A stretch of 64,000 bases of DNA, taken from NCBI GenBank assembly GCA_002506755.1, contig DAYD01000018.1, positions 47,849 through 111,848 on the forward strand, in the 5' to 3' direction. Both the position numbers and the translations under genes were made by a program. Every line of letters starts with the position of its first letter. Position 1 is the first letter of the stretch. The stretch is from Euryarchaeota archaeon UBA462. GTDB lineage: Archaea > Thermoplasmatota > Poseidoniia > Poseidoniales > Thalassarchaeaceae. Positions 15,994 to 25,678 of the stretch are shown here, in pieces. The notes beneath the pieces were generated by a model, which worked only from the letters and a program-made list of their open reading frames with translations, searched no databases and was not told the DNA's origin.

Positions 15994-18900
15994 TCAATTA
16001 CCTCCGCTTCCCCTGCTTCCGGCACCACCCAAGATTTTCTTGAGCCTGATAGCCCTGAGCTCAATTTCAGCTAACTGACTGTAAAGAGTGTCGTATGATC
16101 TATCCAGGAAGCTTAGCATCATGTGCACTACAACCGGAGATATGAGGATGAAGCCGATCAAGGACACCAAAGAGGATGCTCCTAGATCTATAGCGAGCGA
16201 GGGAGAAATCAAGACGAATGGTAAGAAAGCGAACGGGGCACATGAAATAATCGCCCGAAGTTCCTTTCTAGTATTGGCCTGCTCCTTGTCGTGATCCTCA
16301 ATTAATGCTCTTGTGCCTATCTTTGACTTCTTCCTGTCGTCGTGAATTGCTTGGAGTTCTCCAGAAGATAGCCAAGCCACTAGTCCCGCGAAGACTATTG
16401 AAGCAACTGCGCAAATTATAGTTAGAACTGTCGAGATCGAAGACAAGGATAGCGTTCCGAACGACATTGCTGCTATGTAGGCTGAAGCATGAAGCTTGTC
16501 TTGGTCATCCTCCATGCCTTGTCTCAATAGGGAAAGAGATAGTAGGAAAATCACAGCGAAGGCAACCAGGGCCGAGGACAGGGGGATTCCTGCGAATTCA
16601 ATCCCTGGTGCAGCCCATGAGTCAATCTCAAGGGAGGTTGTCACTTGGTCGTTATCAGGATTATTGCCTAATGGTACCTCGCTATTGGAGTAGTCTAAAA
16701 TTGCCTTGCAGTCTAAATCAACTGACGAGCTATACCAAGGAATTGGGTTCAGAGTAATTGGCCACGAAGCCGTGAAACTACCATTCCAGGTCAAGGGGTC
16801 TATTTCGCGACTGGTGTATGTTTGTGATATGTCGGCGTAAGGAGTGTTTTCACAGTCGATAGAAATCATAACTCCTGTGGGCATTATGGCGTTTCCATGA
16901 TTTTCGACACGGACATCCACAGTGGTAACATCTCCCTCGATTCCATCTCCAGCAAATGTAATACTCGTTATGGTCGGATCGGAGGACTCTGTCATCCTTA
17001 GCTTCAGAACAAAGTCAGTCCAAAATGCAGATGTCTCGCTCTCTCCGGGGTTCCTGAGCTGTAGGAAGACGTCCCAGCCGTCTCCGGGTGCAAGATACTG
17101 TTTGTCTGGTAGGAAAACCTCGATCCTTATACTTCCTCCGTGTCCTGTTATATCTCCTCCGTCATATGGTGTGGAGGGATCTAGATCCCACTGGGAAGCA
17201 CAATTAGTTTGGGTAGGACCGGAGACGGAAGGACCTGCTCCTTGGGAGTCTAAGATTTCGCACATGCCATCATCAATAAGGATCCCCCAGTGTGTATTGG
17301 GCCAGAATTGAGAGCTGACCATCCTGTCAGGAAGATCGGGTTTGGTGGTCAACCTGCTGCGGTCACCATCGAGCCCGAGTGTGAATGTTTTCTCTGAGGA
17401 GTCTATAGCAGCAAGGCGGGGGATATTGACCCAAGGGATGTCTATCTGGCGACAGTTAGGAGAAGTGTTGTTGGTGCATTGGTACCTATTTGGATCTTGG
17501 TCGGGCCCGGTATTATCTGCGCTGAGTTCAATCAGGTCATCGGTCTGAACTCTGACAACAAAAATCTCGGTTATTACTGTCCGAGGAGGGAGGTCGACAT
17601 CGACATCTGGAGCATCAGGAGTACTCTTTGGTGTGAACGTCAGCATGAACATAGCAGTCTCGTCGGCGTGATGATCGACTGCGACTGCGGAGAATGTGAA
17701 TGACATGGAAACACTTGTGGGGTACCTCTCACCACTATCTCCGCATCCTGTACAACCTAAAGTAGGGGATGTATCAACGAGATCGGCTAGGACTTGGAAC
17801 CTGCCCCCATCTTCGTCGTCTTGAGTCTCCCAATCTATATCCACATCCATTGCAGCGTTTCCGTCGTTCTCAATCTCGAAATGAACGGTTCTATCGTGTC
17901 CTGGAACAATGGAAATCTTCTCGGGAGCCATGAGTTCCTTCAGCTTAAAAACCGGTAAAATCTCCAGTTGGAGCGGGTGCATGCCTGCAGTTACTCCCAT
18001 TCTCTGACTCATAGGTACTGAAACCTGCACTCCGTCGATGAGAGTAGTTGACGGCCAAGTTGGCAATGGGTCTGTGATATTGATGGCTCTTATCGTGAGA
18101 GTGTGTATTTTGCCTGCTTCAAGAGTCACATTGTCCTCTCTGAGGTCGGGCAGTGTAATGTACAACTCCACCTGTTGTTCGTTATTTGGGTCAGGATGGG
18201 GCTCTAATGAGAAGTTAGAAACGTTGGAAATATAGGACCAATTCTGAAGTCCTTCGAACTCAACAGTCACGTTGAGTACCTCCATTAGGTTGCCCATGTT
18301 TCTCAGAGTTAGAGGTACCGTGACTGTAGTACCAGGAGCCGCCATTAACATCTGTGGACCAAGTATCTGGACAGCATGACGTGGGGCTACTTGTACCAAG
18401 ATTCCGCTTCTGTCGTTCTCAATGAAGCATTGACATTCATCATCGAAGCTTGAAACGGAGACTTCGAAGAGGCTATCTATGTCAGCCCTTGCTGTGGAAG
18501 CGACTGTACCATATATCCTTACTATTGCTTGACCGCCAGGGGCTACGGTCTGAGTTTTGTTCGTTTGAACGGTTCCGTCGTCTGCGAATGAAACCTGAAC
18601 ATTATCGGCATCTAGGTTGAAAATAGATAGCTCGTAGGTCCGGTTTGAGTTTCCTGTGTTATTGAGTTGTAGCATTATAGTGGTCTGGGCAACGCCGCTA
18701 GCGCCTATGGCCTCGCTTGATATCACAGCGGTAGTGTTTGAAGGAAACAACTCAGCTGAAACAAGCTCTGTTAGCTGATAACGAACCGGAGAAAAGGCGA
18801 GCAATTCATTTGTTTCAGTGGAGTTAACATACACCCATACCTCATGAAGAATGTCAGCGCTAGCCGTTGATGGGGCAGTAGCAGTAACGGTTATTTCAAA

Positions 18901-21189
18901 GGAATTACCAGTGGGGTTGATATCTGGTGTTTGAGGATATAGATTAGTTCTAGATGGTAGGAGGTTCACTGCCTTGCTGCTTAGTGAGATTGACCAACCA
19001 GGAATCTCAATGAAGTTTACTGTGAAATTCGCAACGTCATTCCCTGTATTGTTTACTCTTATGGTGGACGAAATGGGGGTTGATGGGTCTCCTGTTGCAA
19101 CCTCTGGGGTGCTTATTTCTGCAGAGTGCATCTCTTCAATTACGATAGACGCAGAAGCAGTCGCGTTCATTGCAATCGTGTTTGGGAACGAGGCCCAATC
19201 AGAAGATGCCATGAAGGCATAGGTGAAAGTACCGGCAGAGGGGTATGGGAAGTCATAATTTGAGTTGAACCTCATCCCAATCTTTCCATATCCTACCTCT
19301 CCTGGCTCTAGCTCCATTGTTTCATGGGAGAGAGAAACATTCCATCTTGTATGCTCGGATATACTAGCTCCACTTGCAGGTGTATCCCCGACAAATGACT
19401 TGCCCGAACTGTCCCCGGTTGGGGTTAGTGTGACTTGCGCTAGTGTACTGTTTGTACCTAGATTATGCACTATTCTTACCTCAAAATCAACAAACCTGTC
19501 AGTATTTTCACTCAAAATGTCCTCAGTAGAAATTACATTCGCGCCTGAAGTGATTTTTACATCCAATTCAACTACGCTGTCGATGACAAGGGTTGTCTGG
19601 TTAGTAGCCGGTACACCCCCCTCAAGAGGTATGGCCTGAACAATAATGTCCACGGTCTCGATAGATGATACCTTCAAGGAGGGATCTAATGGCATCTCAA
19701 GGCCGGGGGTTGTGATTGTCACTGGAATGGTTCTAGTGGTGTCGGGCATCACAATATCCGTGATACTGATTGGGGTGTGTATTGTCCAGTGAGGGACCGC
19801 CTCAAGTGCCCCCACGTATATCTGAAATTGTGCTGGCGCAGTCCCGGTATTCTTCAATGTGTAGTCAAGAGTCCTCGAGTCGCCAGGAGTGAGGTTAGCA
19901 AAGTTCTCCATAGAGGCGCCTGATGTTGGGTGAACATACGAGTGGTTCTGGAAGATCTCTGCCTGATAAGTACCTCCTGCCATCACCATGGAGCTAGCAG
20001 AGAGTACGTAACCGGCTGCCTCGCTTTGAATTTCTATTGTCACCGTCACGGTTTCACCATTACTCGCGTCGGAGGGAACGTTAACTGGAACTTGGATGGC
20101 CTCAGTATTTCCTTGATTGACAACAAGTAAACCATCGGAACACGTAGAGCAGTATATCTGTGAAGGAGATGTCGCCCAGTAGTCCCCCGGTGCTGAGTCA
20201 TTGGACTGGGTCACTGTGAATGAATCTGATGCTCCTGAGTTTTGAAGAATGAAGTTTAGGATTGTCATTGATCCGGGATCCACACTCCTGCTATTGGCAG
20301 GAATCAAAGATGCCCGCAATGCGATGAAGCTAACTACTCTGGATGGGATGTCGACTGTCGAGGTTCCGGTACCAGACACTAGAAGAGAGCCTCCGAGAGT
20401 GTAGTTACCTTCCAAATTTGACCCATCAAAGCTCACGGTGACGTCTTGTGGCGTAGGAGGGTTTGCTAGGCTTCCTGGTTGAAGAGTCTCCGTTGTGGAT
20501 GAGAGGGAGACAGATGGCCCTCCCAAAACTGGAGTTAACGTGAGTTGTGCGGTGACGTCGACCGGCTCATTTCCAGTATTCACGACGGTGATGTTGCCTT
20601 GCCACATAGCTCTAGCCATTGAGCTGCCAGCTGAAGGTAGACTATCTGTGATATCTGACGCGTCTTCGAGGGAGACGACCTCAATATTGCTCAATGAGAG
20701 CTGGTCATTGGTTGAGTCTGAGTCCCCGGGGGAGTTATCTGCTTCCCAAGAAGCTGTCATCTGAATACCCGAAGCTGCCGCCAAAGTGGCATCCCAGTAT
20801 AGCAAATGAACCTCCTGTTGTCCGGGGTTTAGATCAATAGTGCGGTTATCCACTATAACTCCATTTATTTTCAATGTGAGGTTTCCATAAGCTGTAGATC
20901 CTCCGAGGTTGGTGATGGTGATCCTGATAATGTGTTCCATTGGTGAAAGAGTAGGATTCCCACTGGGACCTATTACCGAGGGAGTTGTCACATTTAGGTC
21001 CGTGACTGCAACGTCTGGGTCGGTCGACTTACCCGAGGTCATGCTCGGCGCTTCTTCAACAGAAGTTGACGGAGCCGCAATAAGTAGCGGAGCGATAAAC
21101 AACATAGTCATCAGAATCGCGGCCTTGCTGGCCGTTACTGACGACTTGGGAGTATGATAACGCCCATTTGAAACTGCATGAGTTCCCAT
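15994..21189 (-). CDS. Giant secreted multi-beta-domain protein with C-terminal membrane bundle, head of archaellum cluster
   Basis: The 1731-residue product has an N-terminal signal-like hydrophobic segment around residues 24-41 (AAILMTMLFIAPLLIAA). It then has about 1450 residues of repeated CARDB/NEW3-like beta domains, recognised by recurring phrases such as NTGN, LTLRNMGNLMEVLNVTVE and VENHGNAIMPTGV. Cys pairs occur in CSTCSDG, CQCFIEN and CTGCGD. The C-terminal 200 residues hold about five membrane helices and a final charged helix. Such proteins usually form large cell-surface structures. It begins with ATG at 21189 behind a purine-rich ribosome-binding region and runs directly into the 347-residue gene and the archaellins. 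A role as an S-layer or stator-anchoring component of the archaellum is inferred from position only. Confidence 0.85.
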   Translation of the reverse strand: MGTHAVSNGRYHTPKSSVTASKAAILMTMLFIAPLLIAAPSTSVEEAPSMTSGKSTDPDVAVTDLNVTTPSVIGPSGNPTLSPMEHIIRITITNLGGSTAYGNLTLKINGVIVDNRTIDLNPGQQEVHLLYWDATLAAASGIQMTASWEADNSPGDSDSTNDQLSLSNIEVVSLEDASDITDSLPSAGSSMARAMWQGNITVVNTGNEPVDVTAQLTLTPVLGGPSVSLSSTTETLQPGSLANPPTPQDVTVSFDGSNLEGNYTLGGSLLVSGTGTSTVDIPSRVVSFIALRASLIPANSRSVDPGSMTILNFILQNSGASDSFTVTQSNDSAPGDYWATSPSQIYCSTCSDGLLVVNQGNTEAIQVPVNVPSDASNGETVTVTIEIQSEAAGYVLSASSMVMAGGTYQAEIFQNHSYVHPTSGASMENFANLTPGDSRTLDYTLKNTGTAPAQFQIYVGALEAVPHWTIHTPISITDIVMPDTTRTIPVTITTPGLEMPLDPSLKVSSIETVDIIVQAIPLEGGVPATNQTTLVIDSVVELDVKITSGANVISTEDILSENTDRFVDFEVRIVHNLGTNSTLAQVTLTPTGDSSGKSFVGDTPASGASISEHTRWNVSLSHETMELEPGEVGYGKIGMRFNSNYDFPYPSAGTFTYAFMASSDWASFPNTIAMNATASASIVIEEMHSAEISTPEVATGDPSTPISSTIRVNNTGNDVANFTVNFIEIPGWSISLSSKAVNLLPSRTNLYPQTPDINPTGNSFEITVTATAPSTASADILHEVWVYVNSTETNELLAFSPVRYQLTELVSAELFPSNTTAVISSEAIGASGVAQTTIMLQLNNTGNSNRTYELSIFNLDADNVQVSFADDGTVQTNKTQTVAPGGQAIVRIYGTVASTARADIDSLFEVSVSSFDDECQCFIENDRSGILVQVAPRHAVQILGPQMLMAAPGTTVTVPLTLRNMGNLMEVLNVTVEFEGLQNWSYISNVSNFSLEPHPDPNNEQQVELYITLPDLREDNVTLEAGKIHTLTIRAINITDPLPTWPSTTLIDGVQVSVPMSQRMGVTAGMHPLQLEILPVFKLKELMAPEKISIVPGHDRTVHFEIENDGNAAMDVDIDWETQDDEDGGRFQVLADLVDTSPTLGCTGCGDSGERYPTSVSMSFTFSAVAVDHHADETAMFMLTFTPKSTPDAPDVDVDLPPRTVITEIFVVRVQTDDLIELSADNTGPDQDPNRYQCTNNTSPNCRQIDIPWVNIPRLAAIDSSEKTFTLGLDGDRSRLTTKPDLPDRMVSSQFWPNTHWGILIDDGMCEILDSQGAGPSVSGPTQTNCASQWDLDPSTPYDGGDITGHGGSIRIEVFLPDKQYLAPGDGWDVFLQLRNPGESETSAFWTDFVLKLRMTESSDPTITSITFAGDGIEGDVTTVDVRVENHGNAIMPTGVMISIDCENTPYADISQTYTSREIDPLTWNGSFTASWPITLNPIPWYSSSVDLDCKAILDYSNSEVPLGNNPDNDQVTTSLEIDSWAAPGIEFAGIPLSSALVAFAVIFLLSLSLLRQGMEDDQDKLHASAYIAAMSFGTLSLSSISTVLTIICAVASIVFAGLVAWLSSGELQAIHDDRKKSKIGTRALIEDHDKEQANTRKELRAIISCAPFAFLPFVLISPSLAIDLGASSLVSLIGFILISPVVVHMMLSFLDRSYDTLYSQLAEIELRAIRLKKILGGAGSRGSGGN

Positions 21190-21202
21190 TGCTTCCGCTC
21201 CC

Positions 21203-21217
21203 CTCCTCGTAGAGGAG
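21203..21217 (-). promoter_or_regulatory. Hairpin covering the ribosome-binding region of the giant gene
   Basis: In the mRNA of the giant gene CTCCTC-TAC-GAGGAG forms a perfect 6-bp stem with a 3-base loop. The 3' arm GAGGAG is the Shine-Dalgarno-like part, ending 13 bases before the ATG at 21189, with a second GGGGAG just downstream. Pairing would mask the first purine tract. Regulation is an inference. Confidence 0.4.
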
Positions 21218-21268
21218 ACTAACCATCATTATGAAACAACCGGCCATGGAATGTAATCACAACTTCCC

Positions 21269-22495
21269 ATGAATGGGTTTGACCGATGTAATGAAAAGTC
21301 ACTGCTCTCGTTGAGTCACGTGGCGGACGCTGTATCCATCATTGTGATCTTGATTGTTCTGTTCGCAATCCTCAGTGGATTGTTCAGAATTCTTCGGTCT
21401 GGATCCCGGAGAACCATTCTACCTTCGACCAGAAGAAATCTGCCTGATCAGATATCAGGAATTGGAATTATTGGAAGTAGAAGGGGGAGGGGTAGGGATC
21501 GATCGGGAACTCCAACCGTCTCTGGATCTATGGGTACTGGTTCGCGTGCCATAGGCCCTGGAGTGCAAGAAGCTGAAATTTCTACGAAGGAAGCGTCAGC
21601 GCTGGAAAAGAGGCTTGACAGAGAGGGTGCAAAAAGAGGTGCTGTTCAGATTACTCTAATGTGGGACAACTGGAATGACCTCGATCTACACGTGATCACC
21701 CCCTCTGGAGAACACGTTTACCACGATAATAGGAATTCCAGTTGCGGGGGAGAGCTTGATGTGGATATGAACTTCAAGCCTACCTCAAAAACACCGGTTG
21801 AAAATATCGTTTGGACAGGTACCCCGCCCCCAGGTGTTTACAGAGTCGGAGTGAGGCACTACAAGATTCACACCAAGGGTATCTTTTCATGGATTCCTTT
21901 TGTTTCAAGGATTCATAGGAAGAATTCAACTGATTTCAAGGTCAGTGTTTCAATTGGAGAAAGCAAGCGATTCTACGAAGGTGCGATTCTGAAGGGTAAT
22001 GATCTTCAGTTTGTTGCTAAGTTTGCCATAGCTGGACCTGACGGAGAAGTTCCTGAGGAAGCGGAGGGGGAGTCAGAAGAGGTCAAGGAAGATTTCGGCG
22101 AAGCAAGAGAGGTGGAAACCTTGCGTAGAAGGGTGGGCACTGTACAAGATGGAGTTTCAGTGGAGCTGAGCTGGGAAGGATCTGGGGACTTGGGGCTCTC
22201 TGTTGTCGACTCTGATGGAGAAGAGGTCTCGTTCTTCAATCCAAGGGGGCTTGGAAATGGTAATTTTGACTTGGAAGGCTTCGATCCTAAGTCCGGGAGA
22301 AGGTCGATCTCCTGGGATTCTAACCCTCCACGGGGAGATTATTCGGTTAGAGTTCGGAATTTTGACATAGAACCTACAGGTGAAAGTGATGTAGAATTCA
22401 ATGTTACAGTAAACAATAGAGGGGATTCACAGATTTATAACGGGAGTGCGCCATTAGATGGTGCTATCGTGGAAGTAGCCAAATTCAACATTTAA
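21269..22495 (+). CDS. Membrane-anchored protein with two YfaP/DUF2135-like domains
   Basis: A single membrane helix at about residues 20-45 (SIIVILIVLFAILSGLFRI) is followed by a basic linker and two similar beta domains. The first, from about residue 125, has WDNWNDLDLHVITPSGEH, then GGELDVDMN and ENIVW and PPPGVYRVGVRHY. The second, from about residue 292, has SWEGSGDLGLSVVDSDG, FDLEGFDP and SISWDSNPPRGDYSVRV. This is the pattern of YfaP-type domains, whose molecular role is not established. It is divergent from the giant archaellum-cluster gene with only 79 bases between starts, and overlaps the mptE-like gene tail to tail by 4 bases. Confidence 0.75.
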   Translation: MNGFDRCNEKSLLSLSHVADAVSIIVILIVLFAILSGLFRILRSGSRRTILPSTRRNLPDQISGIGIIGSRRGRGRDRSGTPTVSGSMGTGSRAIGPGVQEAEISTKEASALEKRLDREGAKRGAVQITLMWDNWNDLDLHVITPSGEHVYHDNRNSSCGGELDVDMNFKPTSKTPVENIVWTGTPPPGVYRVGVRHYKIHTKGIFSWIPFVSRIHRKNSTDFKVSVSIGESKRFYEGAILKGNDLQFVAKFAIAGPDGEVPEEAEGESEEVKEDFGEAREVETLRRRVGTVQDGVSVELSWEGSGDLGLSVVDSDGEEVSFFNPRGLGNGNFDLEGFDPKSGRRSISWDSNPPRGDYSVRVRNFDIEPTGESDVEFNVTVNNRGDSQIYNGSAPLDGAIVEVAKFNI

Positions 22496-23259
22496 TTCGT
22501 CCATAGACCTTGGAGAATAAAGGACTTCTCCATCCATCTGAGTTTCTCGATTTTTGTTTGTTCAGATGTATGCCCTGACCATCTTCCAACCTTGTTGGAA
22601 TTAGTCCCTAAAATCATTATTTTTCTGTTTCCAACACCTAATGCCGTCAGAAAGCATGATGCCCTATCACCGTCTGTGAAACCGCCAGGGTTGTGCATTC
22701 CGATGATTTCTTTTGAGGTTTGATGAGTCAAAATAAGATCAGGGGGTGTGGCCTGAGACTCAGCTAGCTCTATGAGAGCTTTCCAATCATCCCGATTATC
22801 ACCGTGGGCATGAAGAACTACGGGTATTCCTCTTCGGACTGCCTGTAGTGTGCCTTCCCCCCCATCGGCATCGCTCACGATACATGCCATCCTAGACCAA
22901 GCCATTTCCGAAAGATGGTTTGGTAATTCGGATATAACGCCAGAAGCTCCGTCAGCAGCTACCATGATTGTTGACTTGTTGAGATTCGCGATAACTTCCT
23001 CAGGCTCAATCGCAGCTCCAAGCACAGCGATTCTGGGGCGTTCAGTTACCAATGTTCTATGTAGCGTGTCCAAGGAAGCAGATCTGTTTTGATTATTCCA
23101 TTTTTCAAGTCCAGACTTTTCAACTCTATGCAATAGTTCCTCCGCACTAGAAATGTCTTCGGATTCTTTCCAGCCAAAGTAAGCCCTCACTTGATCCTGA
23201 ATCTCAAGTAGCCGATTTGAGGATGGAATCAAAACGATTGGGTTTCTTTGTGACTTCAT
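22492..23259 (-). CDS. mptE: 6-hydroxymethylpterin diphosphokinase MptE-like protein
   Basis: The sequence matches the MptE/DUF115 family, which in methanogens makes 6-hydroxymethyl-7,8-dihydropterin diphosphate for pterin cofactors. Visible landmarks are MVAADGASGVI, CIVSDADGGE, VVLHAHGDNRDDW and GGFTDGDRASCFLTALG, with the metal/nucleotide-binding D, H and N residues in place. The ATG at 23259 (MKSQRNPIVLI) was chosen because the longer GTG frame to 23307 overlaps the divergent priL. It may serve folate- or tetrahydromethanopterin-type cofactor synthesis here. Confidence 0.82.
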   Translation of the reverse strand: MKSQRNPIVLIPSSNRLLEIQDQVRAYFGWKESEDISSAEELLHRVEKSGLEKWNNQNRSASLDTLHRTLVTERPRIAVLGAAIEPEEVIANLNKSTIMVAADGASGVISELPNHLSEMAWSRMACIVSDADGGEGTLQAVRRGIPVVLHAHGDNRDDWKALIELAESQATPPDLILTHQTSKEIIGMHNPGGFTDGDRASCFLTALGVGNRKIMILGTNSNKVGRWSGHTSEQTKIEKLRWMEKSFILQGLWTN

Positions 23260-23315
23260 GCTCCAGTGGAAGGGCTCGGTGAGTGTTGAAGAACCCTCTT
23301 GGTACACTACATCTC

Positions 23316-24467
23316 ATGCCAATGCCAATGACTAGTCCAGAAATTGGGGATGAGGGACTATTGGCACGCTATCCTTTCCTTCCTCAAGGAAGACTTTTCA
23401 TAAAAAAAATGCTAGAAGAAAATAGAATTTCTGTTGAGGATCTAATCGAAGCCCCCTGGCTGGAGGATGTCAGAGTGAAAGGAAGGCTGAGACTAGTTGA
23501 CTCAGTTATGCAAGAGGAAGGAGCTTTTTCTATATCCGATATTGATATTTCCACCGAAGTAGGAAGGATGACGGAAGCTCTGTCCTTTCTTCACGCGATG
23601 TTAGTAGTCTGCGCTTCATTTGATGAAAGGCTGTTATCCAGATGGATCGAAGGGGAGGCCAGTAGAGCAGATCGTTTGATGGGGATGGATTCTGAAAACT
23701 TCAGCGTAATTTCTTCCACATATCTTTCAGGAATTTCTGTGGAAAGGAATGGCGACGGCGCAGAGGATTATTGGGTCCCTATGGTTGATTTCATTGAGCT
23801 TTGTCCTAGGATTTCTGGTGATTACTGGAGGCTTGTTAACCGTCCAACAAGGGATGGTTGGGTTTGTTTGGATGCAGGTGCGGGCGAGTCGGGAAGAGAG
23901 AGAGCCTCGAGGCTAATCAAGGAGAGAATACGGGAGAGTCTGCGAGAAGCTTGTGATATACGAATGGAAAAGATAGATGATGAGTTTGCTGCTAAATTTG
24001 CTGACCCCGTTGAGAGAATTGTCAGCCTTTTGTCTGAAAGGGTGAAGGAAGAGATGCCTATGACTGCAGCAATAAGAGAAGATTGGCCACCTTGCTTTGA
24101 GTCGGCGGTATCTGAGCTTAACCAAGGTGTCAATGTTAACCATGTCGGAAGAGTATTCCTTGCGGCTTTCTCAAAGGCCGTAGGATTAAGCCAAGAGCAG
24201 ACTTGTAGTTTCTTTGCGAACGCTCCCGATTATGATTCAAGCACTACATCATATCAGGTTAATCAGATTTTTGAGAGAGAATACACCCCTCATGGATGTG
24301 CTGCTCTCAAAACCAATGCTAGGTGCCCTGTGGGTTTGGGAGATGACTCGCTTTGTGATCAAGAGTGGCTGACTCATCCTCTAAAATACATAAGGGCTAA
24401 ACAGAGAAGAAGATACGTGTCTTCACAAAATGATGATTCATCAGAAGAGAATGCTGGAAATGACTGA
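23316..24467 (+). CDS. priL: DNA primase large subunit, iron-sulfur type
   Basis: PriL is the regulatory subunit of the archaeal/eukaryotic primase and carries a 4Fe-4S cluster in its C-terminal domain. The four expected cysteines are C260, C297, C328 and C337 from the chosen start, in the contexts PPCFESAV, QTCSFFANAPDYD, HGCAALK and ARCPVG. The ending LTHPLKYIRAKQRR is also family-like. The N-terminal half is helical with the family opening YPFLPQGRLF. Starts at 23316, 23322 and 23328 are close together; the longer GTG at 23283 is less likely. Confidence 0.9.
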   Translation: MPMPMTSPEIGDEGLLARYPFLPQGRLFIKKMLEENRISVEDLIEAPWLEDVRVKGRLRLVDSVMQEEGAFSISDIDISTEVGRMTEALSFLHAMLVVCASFDERLLSRWIEGEASRADRLMGMDSENFSVISSTYLSGISVERNGDGAEDYWVPMVDFIELCPRISGDYWRLVNRPTRDGWVCLDAGAGESGRERASRLIKERIRESLREACDIRMEKIDDEFAAKFADPVERIVSLLSERVKEEMPMTAAIREDWPPCFESAVSELNQGVNVNHVGRVFLAAFSKAVGLSQEQTCSFFANAPDYDSSTTSYQVNQIFEREYTPHGCAALKTNARCPVGLGDDSLCDQEWLTHPLKYIRAKQRRRYVSSQNDDSSEENAGND

Positions 24468-24480
24468 CACACCAAATTAG

Positions 24481-24530
24481 GGTTATTTGGGATAACCTAA
24501 ACGGCCAATTACTCATAAGTGGGGGCCCCC
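24481..24530 (+). repeat. Inverted repeat and 10-bp palindrome in front of the DUF373 gene
   Basis: GGTTAT-TTGGG-ATAACC at 24481-24497 is a perfect 6-bp inverted repeat, and GGGGGCCCCC at 24521-24530 is a perfect palindrome. Both fall in the 89-base gap between priL and the DUF373 gene, 27-76 bases before its ATG. They could be an operator, a terminator of priL, or chance. Confidence 0.4.
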
Positions 24531-24556
24531 TAAGACACCACAAAAGGAGGGATAGG

Positions 24557-25678
24557 ATGGTACGGACCCTTGTTCTAACGATAGACAGGGATAATGATCT
24601 TGGAGTGAAGGCGGGGATCAGGGGGCCTGTTATTGGGCGCAAGTCATCCCTGACGGCTGCCTTGAGGCTAGGGATAGCTGACCCGGAAGAGTCCGATACA
24701 AACGCGGTTCTAGGTGCCTTGCATCATCACGATAGGTTAGCCGAGGGTGCAGGAGCTGGGGATGAAGTCCAGATTGCCATTTTAACTGGTGATGTAAGGG
24801 TCGGACCAAGGAGCGATAGAACAATTGCCAGCCAACTAGACGAGGTCATTCAAGAGTTTCAGCCAGATACCGCATTGCTGGTGACTGATGGAGCTGATGA
24901 TGAGGCCTGCTTACCGATCATCACATCGAGGGTCAGAGTGGAAACAGTCGAGAAGGTTATTGTCAGACAATCTAAGGGAATAGAAGGTACCTATTACTAC
25001 ATCATCAAAGCTGTTGAGGACCCTAGGTTTAGAGCTAGGCTACTAGTTCCTTTGGCTGTTTTTCTAATTATCATGGGATTAGGACTAATCCTACCAGGGG
25101 GAATTGCTCTGATTGGATCCCTGCCCCTCATCATTGGTTTATGGGTATTGGGCAAGGGGCTAGGCCTAGAGGCACAAATGGAAAGAGTAGCCATGGAAAT
25201 GAGAGACAGTGCTACTGGTGGGCTTTTCTCCTCTCTTCTTTGGGGTATGTCTATCGTTTGCTTATTCCTAGCAATAGCCACTGGCTGGGAGGGTATGAAT
25301 GACCCGGTGCCCGAAGACAAAGGAAGAGCATGGCAATTAATGTCATTGGTTGATAATGTTCTCCAATGGATTATCGGATCAGTATTGTCCTTCCTTCTCG
25401 CACTTGGAGTGCTTAGGTGGAAAGAAGGATCCTTCACCGGTAGGAGTGTCCTTTTGGTTGGATTGAGTGTGGTAATTTACTCATTCATAGCTGCAGCTAC
25501 TGGAGTTGCCATGCTAATTGCGGAGGGTCAGGAGTATAGCCCTACTTTCGATCAACTAGGGGATGATTGGAGCCTACCTCTGATATCGCTTGTGATGTAT
25601 TATCTTCTCAGAACCGTGGTACAGTCATTCTCTGAAGAAGATGAAGCCTCCTATGGAAATAGATTCTGGGGTGTGTAA
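24557..25678 (+). CDS. DUF373 family membrane protein
   Basis: The 373-residue product begins with the DUF373 opening LVLTIDRDNDLGVKAGI and continues with PVIGR, ADPEESDTNA and LLVTDGADDEA, followed by about five membrane helices from residue 155 on. Function is unknown; the soluble half resembles a nucleotide-binding Rossmann-like domain. The ATG at 24557 follows a strong AAGGAGGG ribosome-binding site. The stop overlaps the start of pcc1 by one base (TAATG), so the two are probably translated together. Confidence 0.85.
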   Translation: MVRTLVLTIDRDNDLGVKAGIRGPVIGRKSSLTAALRLGIADPEESDTNAVLGALHHHDRLAEGAGAGDEVQIAILTGDVRVGPRSDRTIASQLDEVIQEFQPDTALLVTDGADDEACLPIITSRVRVETVEKVIVRQSKGIEGTYYYIIKAVEDPRFRARLLVPLAVFLIIMGLGLILPGGIALIGSLPLIIGLWVLGKGLGLEAQMERVAMEMRDSATGGLFSSLLWGMSIVCLFLAIATGWEGMNDPVPEDKGRAWQLMSLVDNVLQWIIGSVLSFLLALGVLRWKEGSFTGRSVLLVGLSVVIYSFIAAATGVAMLIAEGQEYSPTFDQLGDDWSLPLISLVMYYLLRTVVQSFSEEDEASYGNRFWGV

